NCBI GenBank assembly: GCA_900318865.1
Contig: ONMF01000007.1
Span: 118,978-182,977, forward strand
Source of the DNA: an uncultured Prevotellaceae bacterium
Lineage (GTDB): Bacteria > Bacteroidota > Bacteroidia > Bacteroidales > Muribaculaceae
DNA length: 64,000 bases
Reading direction: 5' to 3'
Numbering within the stretch: the stretch's first letter is position 1; every line of letters starts with the position of its first letter. Below, one piece after another: positions 1 through 8,312 of this stretch. Both the position numbers and the translations under genes were made by a program. Below the pieces are notes generated by a model. That model saw only the letters and a program-made list of their open reading frames with translations, had not been told where the DNA came from and searched no databases.

Positions 1-62
1 TCTACACTCACATCGAACATCTCCAACGTCAAACAGCGAAAAATAAAAAGCAATTCATTCCA

Positions 63-1511
63 ATGGTAACGCTCATGCACAACAGGCTCATCATTTATTT
101 CTTTCTCGCAACCACCGCTTTCCGGGCCGATGGACAAAACTGGAAATGGGGAGACATCAATTTTGACCAAGAAGTCAATATCGCCGACATAACCAGCCTG
201 GCCAGCACGTTGGCGACCACTGCCAACACGGGAAATGAATGGCTGCGCTCTGACATCAACACCGATGGTGAAGTATCCATTGCCGACCTCACGCGGCTCA
301 TACAGATCATCACCCATGATGAAGCGACAGGAGACAAATGCGCATCGCACACGCTTCCAATTATTTATATCAACACCCAACTAGGCCAGAACATTGTCTC
401 AAAAAACGACTATATCAACGCAACTTACTATATAGACCCCACAAACACCTCCAACGACAGCATAGGCAGTATTGACAACCAGCTTCCGTTGGAAATCCGA
501 GGCCGTGGTAATTCCACTTGGCTATATCCACTCAAAAAACCATATCGCCTCAAACTGAAACAAAAGGAAGCACTCACGGGCACATATAAAAACAAACACT
601 TCACACTCCTGGCCCACGCCGAAGATTGGCTGGCATTCCTGCGCAACGAAGTGGGTTTCGAGGTCAGCAAGCGCATGGGAATGAGCTACACCCCCGCAAC
701 CCGTCCTGTGGAACTGGTTCTCAATGGCGACTATAAAGGAATCTATTTCTTGACCGACCAAATTCGCGTGGATAAAAACAGAGTCAATGTAGTCGAACAG
801 GATGACTTTGAGACCGACCCCGACAGGATAACCGGTGGATGGCTAATCGAATTGGACAACTATCCCGACTCTTATCAAGTGAAAATACCGGAAGGCAGTG
901 GTGAGTCACTATGGATTACCCCCCATTCACCCGAGCAACTATCGCCTGAACAAGCAAATTATTTAGCCCATTTGTTTGCAACTGCCGACTCGCTGATTTA
1001 CATTCCTGACAAGTCCATCAGCGACTGGGAAAAGTATATCGACGTTGACTCACTTGCATGCTTCTATATTACACAAGAGATACTTGATAATTGCGAAGCC
1101 TTCTCAGGCAGCTGCTTCATGCACAAGCAACGTGGAGACTCAACCAAACTCATATTTGGACCCGTTTGGGATTTTGGCAGTGCCTTTCCCCGCCACAAAC
1201 AACCCCAAACCAAATTCATCTATGAGGACATACCCGCTTACTGCCGCACACGATGGATTGCTGAAATCGCCAAATTCCCCCACTTCAATGAGGTGATTTC
1301 AAGGCATTGGAAAGAATTCTACAGTAACAAGTTCCAATCACTGCATCAGTTTATCGACGACTATGTACAGTACATTCAGTATGCCGCCGAATGCGACTAC
1401 CGTCGATGGCCTCAGTATTCGGGCAACAACATCACGGGCCGCAAACGTACTTTTGTCAAATTACTTGACGAAAAAGTGAAGTTCCTCAACGAAAAATGGA
1501 GCCTGCAATGA
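63..1511 (+). CDS. Secreted CotH-family protein with dockerin-like Ca-binding repeats
   Basis: Exported protein of 482 residues with a CotH-like body (about 138-460). Seen: N-terminal hydrophobic signal peptide ending near ADGQ; two dockerin/EF-hand-like repeats, GDINFDQEVNIADITSL (30-46) and SDINTDGEVSIADLTRL (about 63-79); then the CotH signatures GRGNSTW, KKPYRLKLKQK, LNGDYKGIYFLTDQIRVD and GPVWDFGSAF (near 369). CotH proteins are atypical kinase-fold proteins, known from Bacillus spores as protein kinases; in Bacteroidota they are common secreted proteins of unsettled role. The ATG at 75 is an equally good start and gives a tidier signal peptide. It is convergent with the glycosyltransferase gene to its right. 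Family is clear, substrate unknown. Confidence 0.85.
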   Translation: MVTLMHNRLIIYFFLATTAFRADGQNWKWGDINFDQEVNIADITSLASTLATTANTGNEWLRSDINTDGEVSIADLTRLIQIITHDEATGDKCASHTLPIIYINTQLGQNIVSKNDYINATYYIDPTNTSNDSIGSIDNQLPLEIRGRGNSTWLYPLKKPYRLKLKQKEALTGTYKNKHFTLLAHAEDWLAFLRNEVGFEVSKRMGMSYTPATRPVELVLNGDYKGIYFLTDQIRVDKNRVNVVEQDDFETDPDRITGGWLIELDNYPDSYQVKIPEGSGESLWITPHSPEQLSPEQANYLAHLFATADSLIYIPDKSISDWEKYIDVDSLACFYITQEILDNCEAFSGSCFMHKQRGDSTKLIFGPVWDFGSAFPRHKQPQTKFIYEDIPAYCRTRWIAEIAKFPHFNEVISRHWKEFYSNKFQSLHQFIDDYVQYIQYAAECDYRRWPQYSGNNITGRKRTFVKLLDEKVKFLNEKWSLQ

Positions 1512-1533
1512 ATTCACGCAACAGAAAAAGACC

Positions 1534-2613
1534 TCAATTCAATCCATATTGCTGCCGCGTGAGCCGCGCCACCCGCTCCCAGTCAAACTGATTCAAGTCA
1601 TAACTGACCGATGGCTGCCCTGCTTGCTCAAGTTTGCCGGCAATCGTCCTGACCATACTATCCACCTCTCCGGCGACGAAATAGTCGGCGGCCGGCAGAT
1701 TCACAAGGTGCGTGGCGGTGATGTCGCTCACCACCATGGGTAGCTCGTAGCTCATGGCCTCGAGCATCACCAGCGGGAATCCCTCGTTGAGCGACGGCAG
1801 CACAAACAAGCGGGCGTGGCTGTAGAGTTGCCGCAAGTCCTCACCCGACGTAAAACCGGTGAACACCACTTTATGGCCCGTGTCGAGCGACTTGAGTTTT
1901 TCAAAGTAAGCCGTGTCATGGTCGCTGCCACCGGCTATCACCACTTGCTCCACCTGCGGCAAGGCTCCGGCCGCCTCGATGAGATACTCAAACCCTTTTT
2001 CAGGCGTGAGCCGCCCCACCCCCAGCAAGTATTTTCCCGGCCTGATGCCGCGGGCTTCGAGAAACGATGTGCTCTGGCTGCGTGTTACCGTGTCAATTCC
2101 ATTGGGGATATAGATACTCTTGGAGCGCACCTGCTCATCGTATTTCTCCATCTGGAATTGATTGACAAAGATGATGCGGTCGCTATAACGGAGCGACAAC
2201 TTCTCGCACCATCGCAGCAGCCGGCGTTGCCAACCGTTCCACTTGGCATGCTCATAGTTGACGCTGTGATAGGTCATCACCACAGGCAGCCGCAGCAGCT
2301 TCAGCACCGGGATGAACATTCCCGGACCCATGTTGTGCACATGCACTGCATCGGGGCGGTGAAAGGCGATGTGCAGCACACACAGCAGGGTGTGCAACAA
2401 GGCCTCCACCCCCTTGATTCGGGAGGAGGGCAAGTCGACAAAATCGATATTGGGATACGTCTTCTTCTTGCTGGCGGCGCTCAGATAAGCCTTTCTCCTA
2501 TACACGCGAAAGCGCACATCCTGCATGAGCGGATAGAGATGCTCGCTGTGCATTTCCACACCCCCTTGCACGCCTGGAAAGCCACGAGTGCCTATTACCG
2601 CTACCGTTGCCAT
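1534..2613 (-). CDS. GT4-type glycosyltransferase (DUF1972-like N terminus)
   Basis: Probable polysaccharide glycosyltransferase with GT-B fold, about 359 residues. Seen: N terminus MATVAVIGTRGFPGVQGGVE, the glycine-rich loop typical of RfaB/DUF1972-type GT4 enzymes, and the C-terminal donor-site segment PSLNEGFPLVMLEAMSYELPMVVSDI containing the E-x7-E motif (written here as landmark pieces SLNEGFPLVMLEA). The start is placed at the ATG at 2613: the longer frame begins with GTG at 2688 and would overlap the upstream radical SAM gene by some 58 nt, while the 2613 start leaves 17 nt. Last gene of the run GT4 - radical SAM - GT4. Probably cytoplasmic, at the inner membrane face. Donor and acceptor sugars cannot be read from sequence. 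Confidence 0.88.
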   Translation of the reverse strand: MATVAVIGTRGFPGVQGGVEMHSEHLYPLMQDVRFRVYRRKAYLSAASKKKTYPNIDFVDLPSSRIKGVEALLHTLLCVLHIAFHRPDAVHVHNMGPGMFIPVLKLLRLPVVMTYHSVNYEHAKWNGWQRRLLRWCEKLSLRYSDRIIFVNQFQMEKYDEQVRSKSIYIPNGIDTVTRSQSTSFLEARGIRPGKYLLGVGRLTPEKGFEYLIEAAGALPQVEQVVIAGGSDHDTAYFEKLKSLDTGHKVVFTGFTSGEDLRQLYSHARLFVLPSLNEGFPLVMLEAMSYELPMVVSDITATHLVNLPAADYFVAGEVDSMVRTIAGKLEQAGQPSVSYDLNQFDWERVARLTRQQYGLN

Positions 2614-2630
2614 ACGCGACGCCTTGCTTG

Positions 2631-3638
2631 TCAGTCCCAGCAAAGGTCTTTTCCTCGCCAAATGCGCCACTTGTTTCTCACAATCCACTTGATGGGAACC
2701 CAGGGGCGGCGCACCATGTCGTGACGCTCGGTGACAATGAAGGCGCAGTTGCGGTCACAGTTGAGTATCTTCTCCATCACCTGCTGTGCCTTTTCGCTGT
2801 GAATAATATTCTCGTAACTGTCTTCCTTGATGTTACCGATAATCCATTCCTCCTCGCTGCCGTTGCACGGGGTGACATTGCCCCACGGGTCGATGAAGAA
2901 AAAGTCGCTCAGCGCGCCGCAAGCCGGGCGATAGCCGGCCTCGTCGCCCCGCAGGCGCCGGTGTATCGAGCGGTTGAAGTAGGCCCGGCCGTAATCCTTC
3001 AGGCGGTCCTTGAAATGACGGCGCTTGCTGGTGAGCAAGGCCTTGACAAAGAGCTCGTGCTGACGCAATGCGTCTTCGCTCACTATCTGGTTGTCATTCT
3101 TGTGGAAATACCATGAATTGTGCACCGCCGAGTTGCCCAGCTCCACATCCAGGGCCACACACAACTCGTAGAGCGACACCAAATCCTTGTAATTGTCGGG
3201 CGAAATCACCACCGAAAAACCGATGTTCTTGCACTTGGTCTTCTTGAGCTCAAGCATGGTGCGCAAGGCATGGTCAAAGCCATTGGGCAGGCCACGCTTG
3301 GAATCGTTGATTTGCGGCAGGCCCTCAACGCTGACGCGAATCAGTATGTTAGGGTACTTATTGGCAAGCTCAACAATCTTCTCGGTGTTGTAACCATTCG
3401 TGCTCAACTCGAGCAACGCCGACTTGGGATACAGAATCTCGAAAATACGGTCTATATCCTTGCGTATAGTGGCCTCGCCACCGGTGATGTTGATGCGCAG
3501 CCCGGCAGGCAGCTTCTCGTAGTAGGAGGCATCTATCTCTTCGTTGGGGTGTGTTTGATGCTTCCAGATGTTGCACATGTTGCACTTGGCATTGCATCTG
3601 AAAGTAGTTATCAAACTCCCTTGTATTACGTTCTTCAT
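2631..3638 (-). CDS. Radical SAM/SPASM-type protein in polysaccharide cluster
   Basis: Radical S-adenosylmethionine enzyme of about 335 residues. Seen: C15-x3-C19-x2-C22 cluster-binding motif (FRCNAKCNMCNIW), the GGE-like segment NITGGEAT, and a C-terminal Cys-containing region (YRPACGALSDFFFIDPWGN, then PCNG and CDRNC) like a SPASM auxiliary-cluster domain. Start chosen at ATG 3638; the longer reading to 3698 starts with TTG and adds a segment unlike the family. It sits between two GT4 genes read in the same direction, with 104 nt to the upstream gene and 17 nt to the downstream one, suggesting a role in sugar or carrier modification, or in modifying a glycan-linked peptide. The reaction is not known. 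Confidence 0.85.
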   Translation of the reverse strand: MKNVIQGSLITTFRCNAKCNMCNIWKHQTHPNEEIDASYYEKLPAGLRINITGGEATIRKDIDRIFEILYPKSALLELSTNGYNTEKIVELANKYPNILIRVSVEGLPQINDSKRGLPNGFDHALRTMLELKKTKCKNIGFSVVISPDNYKDLVSLYELCVALDVELGNSAVHNSWYFHKNDNQIVSEDALRQHELFVKALLTSKRRHFKDRLKDYGRAYFNRSIHRRLRGDEAGYRPACGALSDFFFIDPWGNVTPCNGSEEEWIIGNIKEDSYENIIHSEKAQQVMEKILNCDRNCAFIVTERHDMVRRPWVPIKWIVRNKWRIWRGKDLCWD

Positions 3639-3742
3639 ATCCCTCTCGATAAGTCTTTTTGATATCAGTGGGCAGACAAAAGTCTTAACAACCTGCAAAG
3701 ATAATCAAATAAATCGAGATTGAGGGACAGTGAACTTAAAAA

Positions 3743-4933
3743 TTATTGTTTCCGGCCTTGATAGATAGCCAAAAGTCGCTGATAATGTGCTTCGTCCGAA
3801 AAACGGTTTCTTGCCGACTGCGCTATTGCGGCATTGTCCCAGCGGTGGAGCATGGCCATGGAGACGGCATCCATCAGTGCATTCACTTGTCCACTGGGGA
3901 AAATCACTCCCGACTCATCGTCGATCAGCTCGGGAATTCCACCCATGTCGGCACCCACCACAGGCGTGCCGGCGCACAACGACTCGGCCACACTCAACGG
4001 GTTGTTGTCATAACATTCGCTGGGGATAACCGACAGGCGCGCGCGGCTCAACAAATCGGCCACCTGCTCATGGCTCAGATGTCCTCGAAATTCAATATTG
4101 GAGCATCGGGCGTATTTCTCGCGCAGTTCTTGCTCCATGGGGCCGCTACCAGCCACCACCAGCTGGTGTGGCAGGCAAGAGGCCGCTTGCAGCAGGGAGC
4201 CTACGCCCTTCTCCGCCGACAGGCGCCCCACATAGCAGTAATAGTCCTCGCGCTCAGCGGCCGACAGCACTTCATCGGGCATGTGGGTCACAAAATTGTT
4301 CAGCACCTGCAACTTGGAGCGGTCGAAGCCGCCCTGGGCCATTTTGTCGGCCATGAACTGGCTGGGGCACACAAAGGTATCAACATAGCGTTCCAAGCGC
4401 CTACGGCTCCACTTCATTGCCTCTATCCAGGCAATGGCACTGGCCGCCATTGAACCTTTCATGCAACGGCCGGCAAGCACATGCCACTTGTGGCTGAAAC
4501 AAAGTTCACAAGGCTTGCCGCCACGCAGGCAAGCATACGACGGACAAAGCAGCTTGTAATCGTGCAGCGTCCACACCACCCGGCAGCCACGCTCATGGGC
4601 ATAACGGGCCACGAGGGGCGACAAATAGGAGTGAACATTGTGCAGGTGCACCACTTCGGGGTTGAAGTCATAAAGGACACGAGCCACCGACGCCTTGATG
4701 TTGCCCCAACCCATCGTGCGGGCCATTGCCTTGAATTTATCGGCCATCGAGCCATCGAATTTCACCTCACTGGCAAAATCGTGTTCCCATGCATGAGATA
4801 AATTCTGAGGGTAGCGCATTGAGAACACGGCCACATTATGGCCATGCTCGCTGAGCACGTGCTCGGTGTTCAGCGTTACCATGCAGTCGCCTCCACGATT
4901 ATAGTAGAATTTGTTGACAAGTAATATTTTCAT
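3743..4933 (-). CDS. GT4 glycosyltransferase with Cys-rich insert
   Basis: GT-B fold glycosyltransferase of 396 residues. Seen: N-terminal MKILLVNKFYYNRGGDC, the HLHNVHSYLSP and TLHDYKLLCPS blocks typical of the Bacteroidota GT4 subgroup that carries a Cys-rich insert (C..L..GKPCELC...GRCMKGS), and a C-terminal donor site with GRLSAEKG and PSECYDNNPLSVAESLCAGTPVV. First gene of the three-gene minus-strand run. The upstream gap carries an inverted repeat at 4949-4968 and lies back to back with the GT2 gene at 5030. Likely adds one sugar to the repeat unit of the surface glycan encoded here. Confidence 0.9.
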   Translation of the reverse strand: MKILLVNKFYYNRGGDCMVTLNTEHVLSEHGHNVAVFSMRYPQNLSHAWEHDFASEVKFDGSMADKFKAMARTMGWGNIKASVARVLYDFNPEVVHLHNVHSYLSPLVARYAHERGCRVVWTLHDYKLLCPSYACLRGGKPCELCFSHKWHVLAGRCMKGSMAASAIAWIEAMKWSRRRLERYVDTFVCPSQFMADKMAQGGFDRSKLQVLNNFVTHMPDEVLSAAEREDYYCYVGRLSAEKGVGSLLQAASCLPHQLVVAGSGPMEQELREKYARCSNIEFRGHLSHEQVADLLSRARLSVIPSECYDNNPLSVAESLCAGTPVVGADMGGIPELIDDESGVIFPSGQVNALMDAVSMAMLHRWDNAAIAQSARNRFSDEAHYQRLLAIYQGRKQ

Positions 4934-4948
4934 GACGCTTTATTCGCT

Positions 4949-4968
4949 GTGTCAAAAAGCTTTGACAC
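4949..4968. promoter_or_regulatory. Inverted repeat between divergent glycosyltransferase genes
   Basis: GTGTCAAA-AAGC-TTTGACAC: two perfect 8-nt arms around a 4-nt centre, 16 nt upstream of the GT4 start at 4933 and in the leader of that gene. It has the shape of an operator or of an RNA hairpin. No T-tract follows, so it is not an obvious terminator. Function is inferred only from position. Confidence 0.4.
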
Positions 4969-4998
4969 CTAAATATTTTTTTTCTCATGCAAAAATAG

Positions 4999-5006
4999 TA
5001 ATTTTG
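4999..5006 (+). promoter_or_regulatory. Bacteroidota -7 promoter element (TAATTTTG)
   Basis: TAATTTTG fits the Bacteroidota TAnnTTTG element and lies 24 nt before the ATG of the GT2 gene at 5030. The -33 position is T-rich without a clean TTTG. Confidence 0.55.
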
Positions 5007-5029
5007 CACAAAACAACAAACAATTCGCT

Positions 5030-5983
5030 ATGCCAGCCATTTCTGTCATCATTCCCATCTATAACACCGAGGCCACACTGCCCCGGTGCATCGACAGTGT
5101 GCTGGCGCAATCTTTCACCGATTACGAAATCATCCTGGTCGACGACGGCACCCCCGACGGTGCCGGGCGCATTGCCGATGATTATGCGACCCGCCACAGC
5201 TGCATCACCGTGATTCACCAGCAAAACCAAGGCTTGGCCGAGGCGCGTCACGCGGGCATCCGGAAGGCACAAGGACAATATGTGATGCATGTCGACAGCG
5301 ACGACACATTGCCGCCTGACAGTTTGGAGTTTCTTCACGACAAGGCCATCTCACTCAATCTGGATATTGCCTATGGCGGATATCACCGCATTCCCGAGAA
5401 CGGGAAGCGGTATGTAGTGTTCCATCGACAAACGGGACTGCTCACCGGCGATGATTTTCTGTCATCTAATCTGCTGGTGGGTTGCTTGTTTGCGTCATGG
5501 GGATGCATCTCAAAAAAAGAGCTATGGGAGCATGATGTGTTTCCATCCCAATGCGCCATCCTTCCCAGCGAGGATTCCATCATCAACATCAAGTTAAGCG
5601 AATTTGCTGGCAGAGTGGGAGTTTTCAATCATGTGGTATACAATTATTATTTCAACCCCAAATCTTTGTCCATCACGGGCAAACTTTCAAAGCAAAACAA
5701 CTGGAAATTCTATTTTGACGAGATTGAAAGCAACTTGAGCCGAAGGAACTTGCTGACCAAGTACAACAAGGAGCTTCACACACTGAAAATCGACCGGTTC
5801 GCTTTCTATATCCACCCGTTGGACACGTCACAAGAGTGGGTTTCCGAAGAACTGTCGGCACACCTGCCTTTACCGTTGAAACACTCTGTCCTCAGGTTCA
5901 TGCTGCACTGGCCCAAACTTTGTCACTTTTGCGTAACCGCCAACAGGTGGGCAAAAAACAAACTGCTTCACATATACCGCTAA
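5030..5983 (+). CDS. GT2 (GT-A fold) glycosyltransferase
   Basis: Family 2 glycosyltransferase of 317 residues. Seen: MPAISVIIPIYNTEATLPRC, nucleotide-binding VDDGTPDG (38-45), NQGLAEARHAGI, and the metal-binding DSDD (89-92). The C-terminal half is the acceptor side, with the usual SEDS segment (LPSEDSIINIKL). It faces the two minus-strand runs and its stop overlaps the stop of the flippase gene by 4 nt (CTAA shared by convergent TAA and TAG). Probably one of the sugar-adding enzymes of the local glycan. Confidence 0.92.
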   Translation: MPAISVIIPIYNTEATLPRCIDSVLAQSFTDYEIILVDDGTPDGAGRIADDYATRHSCITVIHQQNQGLAEARHAGIRKAQGQYVMHVDSDDTLPPDSLEFLHDKAISLNLDIAYGGYHRIPENGKRYVVFHRQTGLLTGDDFLSSNLLVGCLFASWGCISKKELWEHDVFPSQCAILPSEDSIINIKLSEFAGRVGVFNHVVYNYYFNPKSLSITGKLSKQNNWKFYFDEIESNLSRRNLLTKYNKELHTLKIDRFAFYIHPLDTSQEWVSEELSAHLPLPLKHSVLRFMLHWPKLCHFCVTANRWAKNKLLHIYR

Positions 5984-7419
5984 CCCTCCTTGTCACATTC
6001 GGCACGCCGAAAAGCAACACGGATTTTTTCAGTCACAAAGCCATAATAATCAGGGAAGAAAATCTTACATTCCGACACCAGCAAGACAAGGAAAACCAGC
6101 GCTCCCGCCACAATGGCAAGCAATGACCACGGCGTCAACGACACAAGCAGCCACGACACACCGCCGGCAAAAACCGCAGGAAGCAGATTCCGAATAAAAA
6201 TACCCACAAACGGCATCATCTTCACGCCCATCAATCGCGATGCAAAATAAATGTAGGCACACAGCGAGCACAGGGACACCACAATGGCAGAAGCAAGCAT
6301 CACCATCACACCATAGCGATAGAAAAGAAATGCAAATACCACGATTAACGATTTTTCGGCGATCATGACATTGCGAATGATGTCGGTCCTGCCAAATATC
6401 TTGAAAATGATAAGCATATAGCTACACACCGGATACACCAGCCCCCAGCACAGCATCATCCGGAAATATGGCACCACCGGCAACCACCGCGACGGAAAAA
6501 CCACATCAATCACAGGATAGCTCAGAGCCAGCAAAAGCATGCAGAACAGCGAATTCACAAATGTCATCACTCCGAACATACGCAAAATCTCCACATTTTT
6601 CTGTTCCTGGGTCTCGCATTTTGAAATCAGCACAAACGAGGTGCTGCTGATGGACATTTCCAACGAGTTGGTCGGCGTTTGCTGTAGTTTCTGGGCTTGC
6701 CCCATGAACCCGGCACTCACCGGATTGTAGTATTTACCCAAAATAAATGTGAAAATGTTCTGTGACAACTGCACGAATATTGTTGAGGCCAACAGATTCA
6801 CACCAAATGCCCACAACTCCTTAAAGCGTCCAAAATCGAACTCCCAACGCAGATTCCACTTGGAAAAAATCACCAAAAGGACAAAATAAAACCCGGGGAA
6901 TCCAACTTGCAATTCGACCAGCGCCCAATACCCCCCACCATTGAGTGCTATCAACACCGCAACGCACAGCGCCAATGAAATGGCTGAAATATTAAGCCCA
7001 GCCAACCGCCTGAAATGCAGCTGTGAGCGCAATTTAGTAATCTGAGTTATTGTCAATCCGCTGAAAATGGCCCCCACTCCCAGAGTGGTTAAGATGGCCC
7101 TCAATTGGGGGTAGCCCAAGAACTGGGCAACCCAGGGGGCAATCAATGCATAGGCCAAGAACAACAACACCCCCACGCCCAGATTAAAATAGAAAATTGT
7201 ATTGAAATCCTTGCGCGACGGCTCTTTCATGCGCAGCAAGCCGTCACTCATGCCACAATCAATCAGCACAAAGATGAGCGAGGAGAACACTCCAAGCATT
7301 GTAACCATCCCGAAATCATCGGGCGAAAGAAGATAACTAAGCAACACATTGCCCAGCAGAGACACCACATTGCCTCCAAACCGCTCAATCAGTGACCATA
7401 TAAAAAAGACAAATCTCAT
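5980..7419 (-). CDS. Wzx-like lipid-linked oligosaccharide flippase
   Basis: Integral membrane protein of 479 residues with many hydrophobic segments across its length, beginning MRFVFFIWSLIERFGGNVVSLLGNVLLSYLLSP, matching the MOP-superfamily polysaccharide flippases (the LSPDDFGMVTML segment is typical). Such proteins flip undecaprenyl-linked repeat units across the inner membrane. Its ATG overlaps the stop of the SGNH gene by 4 nt, so it is the last gene of the operon starting at 15046. The presence of flippase, polymerase, PCP kinase and exporter in one operon indicates a Wzx/Wzy-type pathway. Confidence 0.88.
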   Translation of the reverse strand: MRFVFFIWSLIERFGGNVVSLLGNVLLSYLLSPDDFGMVTMLGVFSSLIFVLIDCGMSDGLLRMKEPSRKDFNTIFYFNLGVGVLLFLAYALIAPWVAQFLGYPQLRAILTTLGVGAIFSGLTITQITKLRSQLHFRRLAGLNISAISLALCVAVLIALNGGGYWALVELQVGFPGFYFVLLVIFSKWNLRWEFDFGRFKELWAFGVNLLASTIFVQLSQNIFTFILGKYYNPVSAGFMGQAQKLQQTPTNSLEMSISSTSFVLISKCETQEQKNVEILRMFGVMTFVNSLFCMLLLALSYPVIDVVFPSRWLPVVPYFRMMLCWGLVYPVCSYMLIIFKIFGRTDIIRNVMIAEKSLIVVFAFLFYRYGVMVMLASAIVVSLCSLCAYIYFASRLMGVKMMPFVGIFIRNLLPAVFAGGVSWLLVSLTPWSLLAIVAGALVFLVLLVSECKIFFPDYYGFVTEKIRVAFRRAECDKEG

Positions 7420-8309
7420 TGTAGCAGCGGAGCGATTTGACTCACGATAACAGAAGTATATTTCTCTGCCCCCTGGCGATTCAAGTGGCCTTGGTCTTTG
7501 AATAATTCTCTGTGGTGGCGGAAACGACCGTCGAGTGTGTAATCACAGCCCTTCACATCATGATTTTCTAAAAAACCATTGAACCACCGGCTCAAGCCTT
7601 CGTCTATCTCATAGGACGGTGTGATTGCCATATAGAACACAATCCCTTTGGCACGGCAGATGTCGGCCATTTCTTTCACACAATTGACTTCCTGCTCGTC
7701 GGCTGAGAAGCCCTCAAACACGACATCCTTCGGATGGCCGACGATGCCCTCGAGCGGAACGTATCCGTTGTTGGCATCATGGCGGCGAAAGAAAGAAGAG
7801 GCCAGCCACGCCCACACGCCATTGAGCCGATACATGTTACTCTGCATCTTCACCGTGAGCAATAAATCTTCCTGCTCGTCAACCATTTGCGTAGCCCACC
7901 GATTCATGCCATACAAACACTTGTAATCGCTCAAAGAATTCTGTTTCCAGCGGCCATTCACTTGGTTATTGCACACATCCAGTATCACCACACGCGGACA
8001 ATGACGCTCCACCATGGAACGAAACACCACATAAGCATAGAGCATGTCGTGACCATCGATGCCGGCATTGTAGCAAGTCATGCCCAAGCTATCGGCTATC
8101 ATGCGGGTGGAATAATGATGGCGCGCGCGCGACGAACCCAGCACAATCACATCGGCCTGCTGATGAAGGATGGACTGGCACATGGACGACTGCAGAGACT
8201 CGACGGCCGGTACTCGCGCCAATAATGCGTTACCCATCACACCGGTGACCCAATCGAGCGACACCAGCAGCAACACAACCATCAACCCACTCATCAGCAA
8301 TCTCTTCAT
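7416..8309 (-). CDS. SGNH/GDSL-like protein, probable partner of the MBOAT acyltransferase
   Basis: 297-residue protein with an N-terminal membrane anchor (MKRLLMSGLMVVLLLVSLDWVTGV) and an exported domain. Seen: VIVLGSSRARHH with the GSS block I nucleophile serine, and a C-terminal DQGHLNRQGAE that supplies the D-x2-H pair. These are the marks of SGNH-fold O-acetyl transferases/esterases such as the AlgJ/AlgX type paired with MBOAT proteins. Only 3 nt separate it from the MBOAT gene upstream and it overlaps the flippase downstream by 4 nt. Inferred job: transfer acetyl (or other acyl) groups, delivered by the MBOAT, to the exported glycan in the periplasm. Confidence 0.75.
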   Translation of the reverse strand: MKRLLMSGLMVVLLLVSLDWVTGVMGNALLARVPAVESLQSSMCQSILHQQADVIVLGSSRARHHYSTRMIADSLGMTCYNAGIDGHDMLYAYVVFRSMVERHCPRVVILDVCNNQVNGRWKQNSLSDYKCLYGMNRWATQMVDEQEDLLLTVKMQSNMYRLNGVWAWLASSFFRRHDANNGYVPLEGIVGHPKDVVFEGFSADEQEVNCVKEMADICRAKGIVFYMAITPSYEIDEGLSRWFNGFLENHDVKGCDYTLDGRFRHHRELFKDQGHLNRQGAEKYTSVIVSQIAPLLQ

Positions 8310-8312
8310 CGG

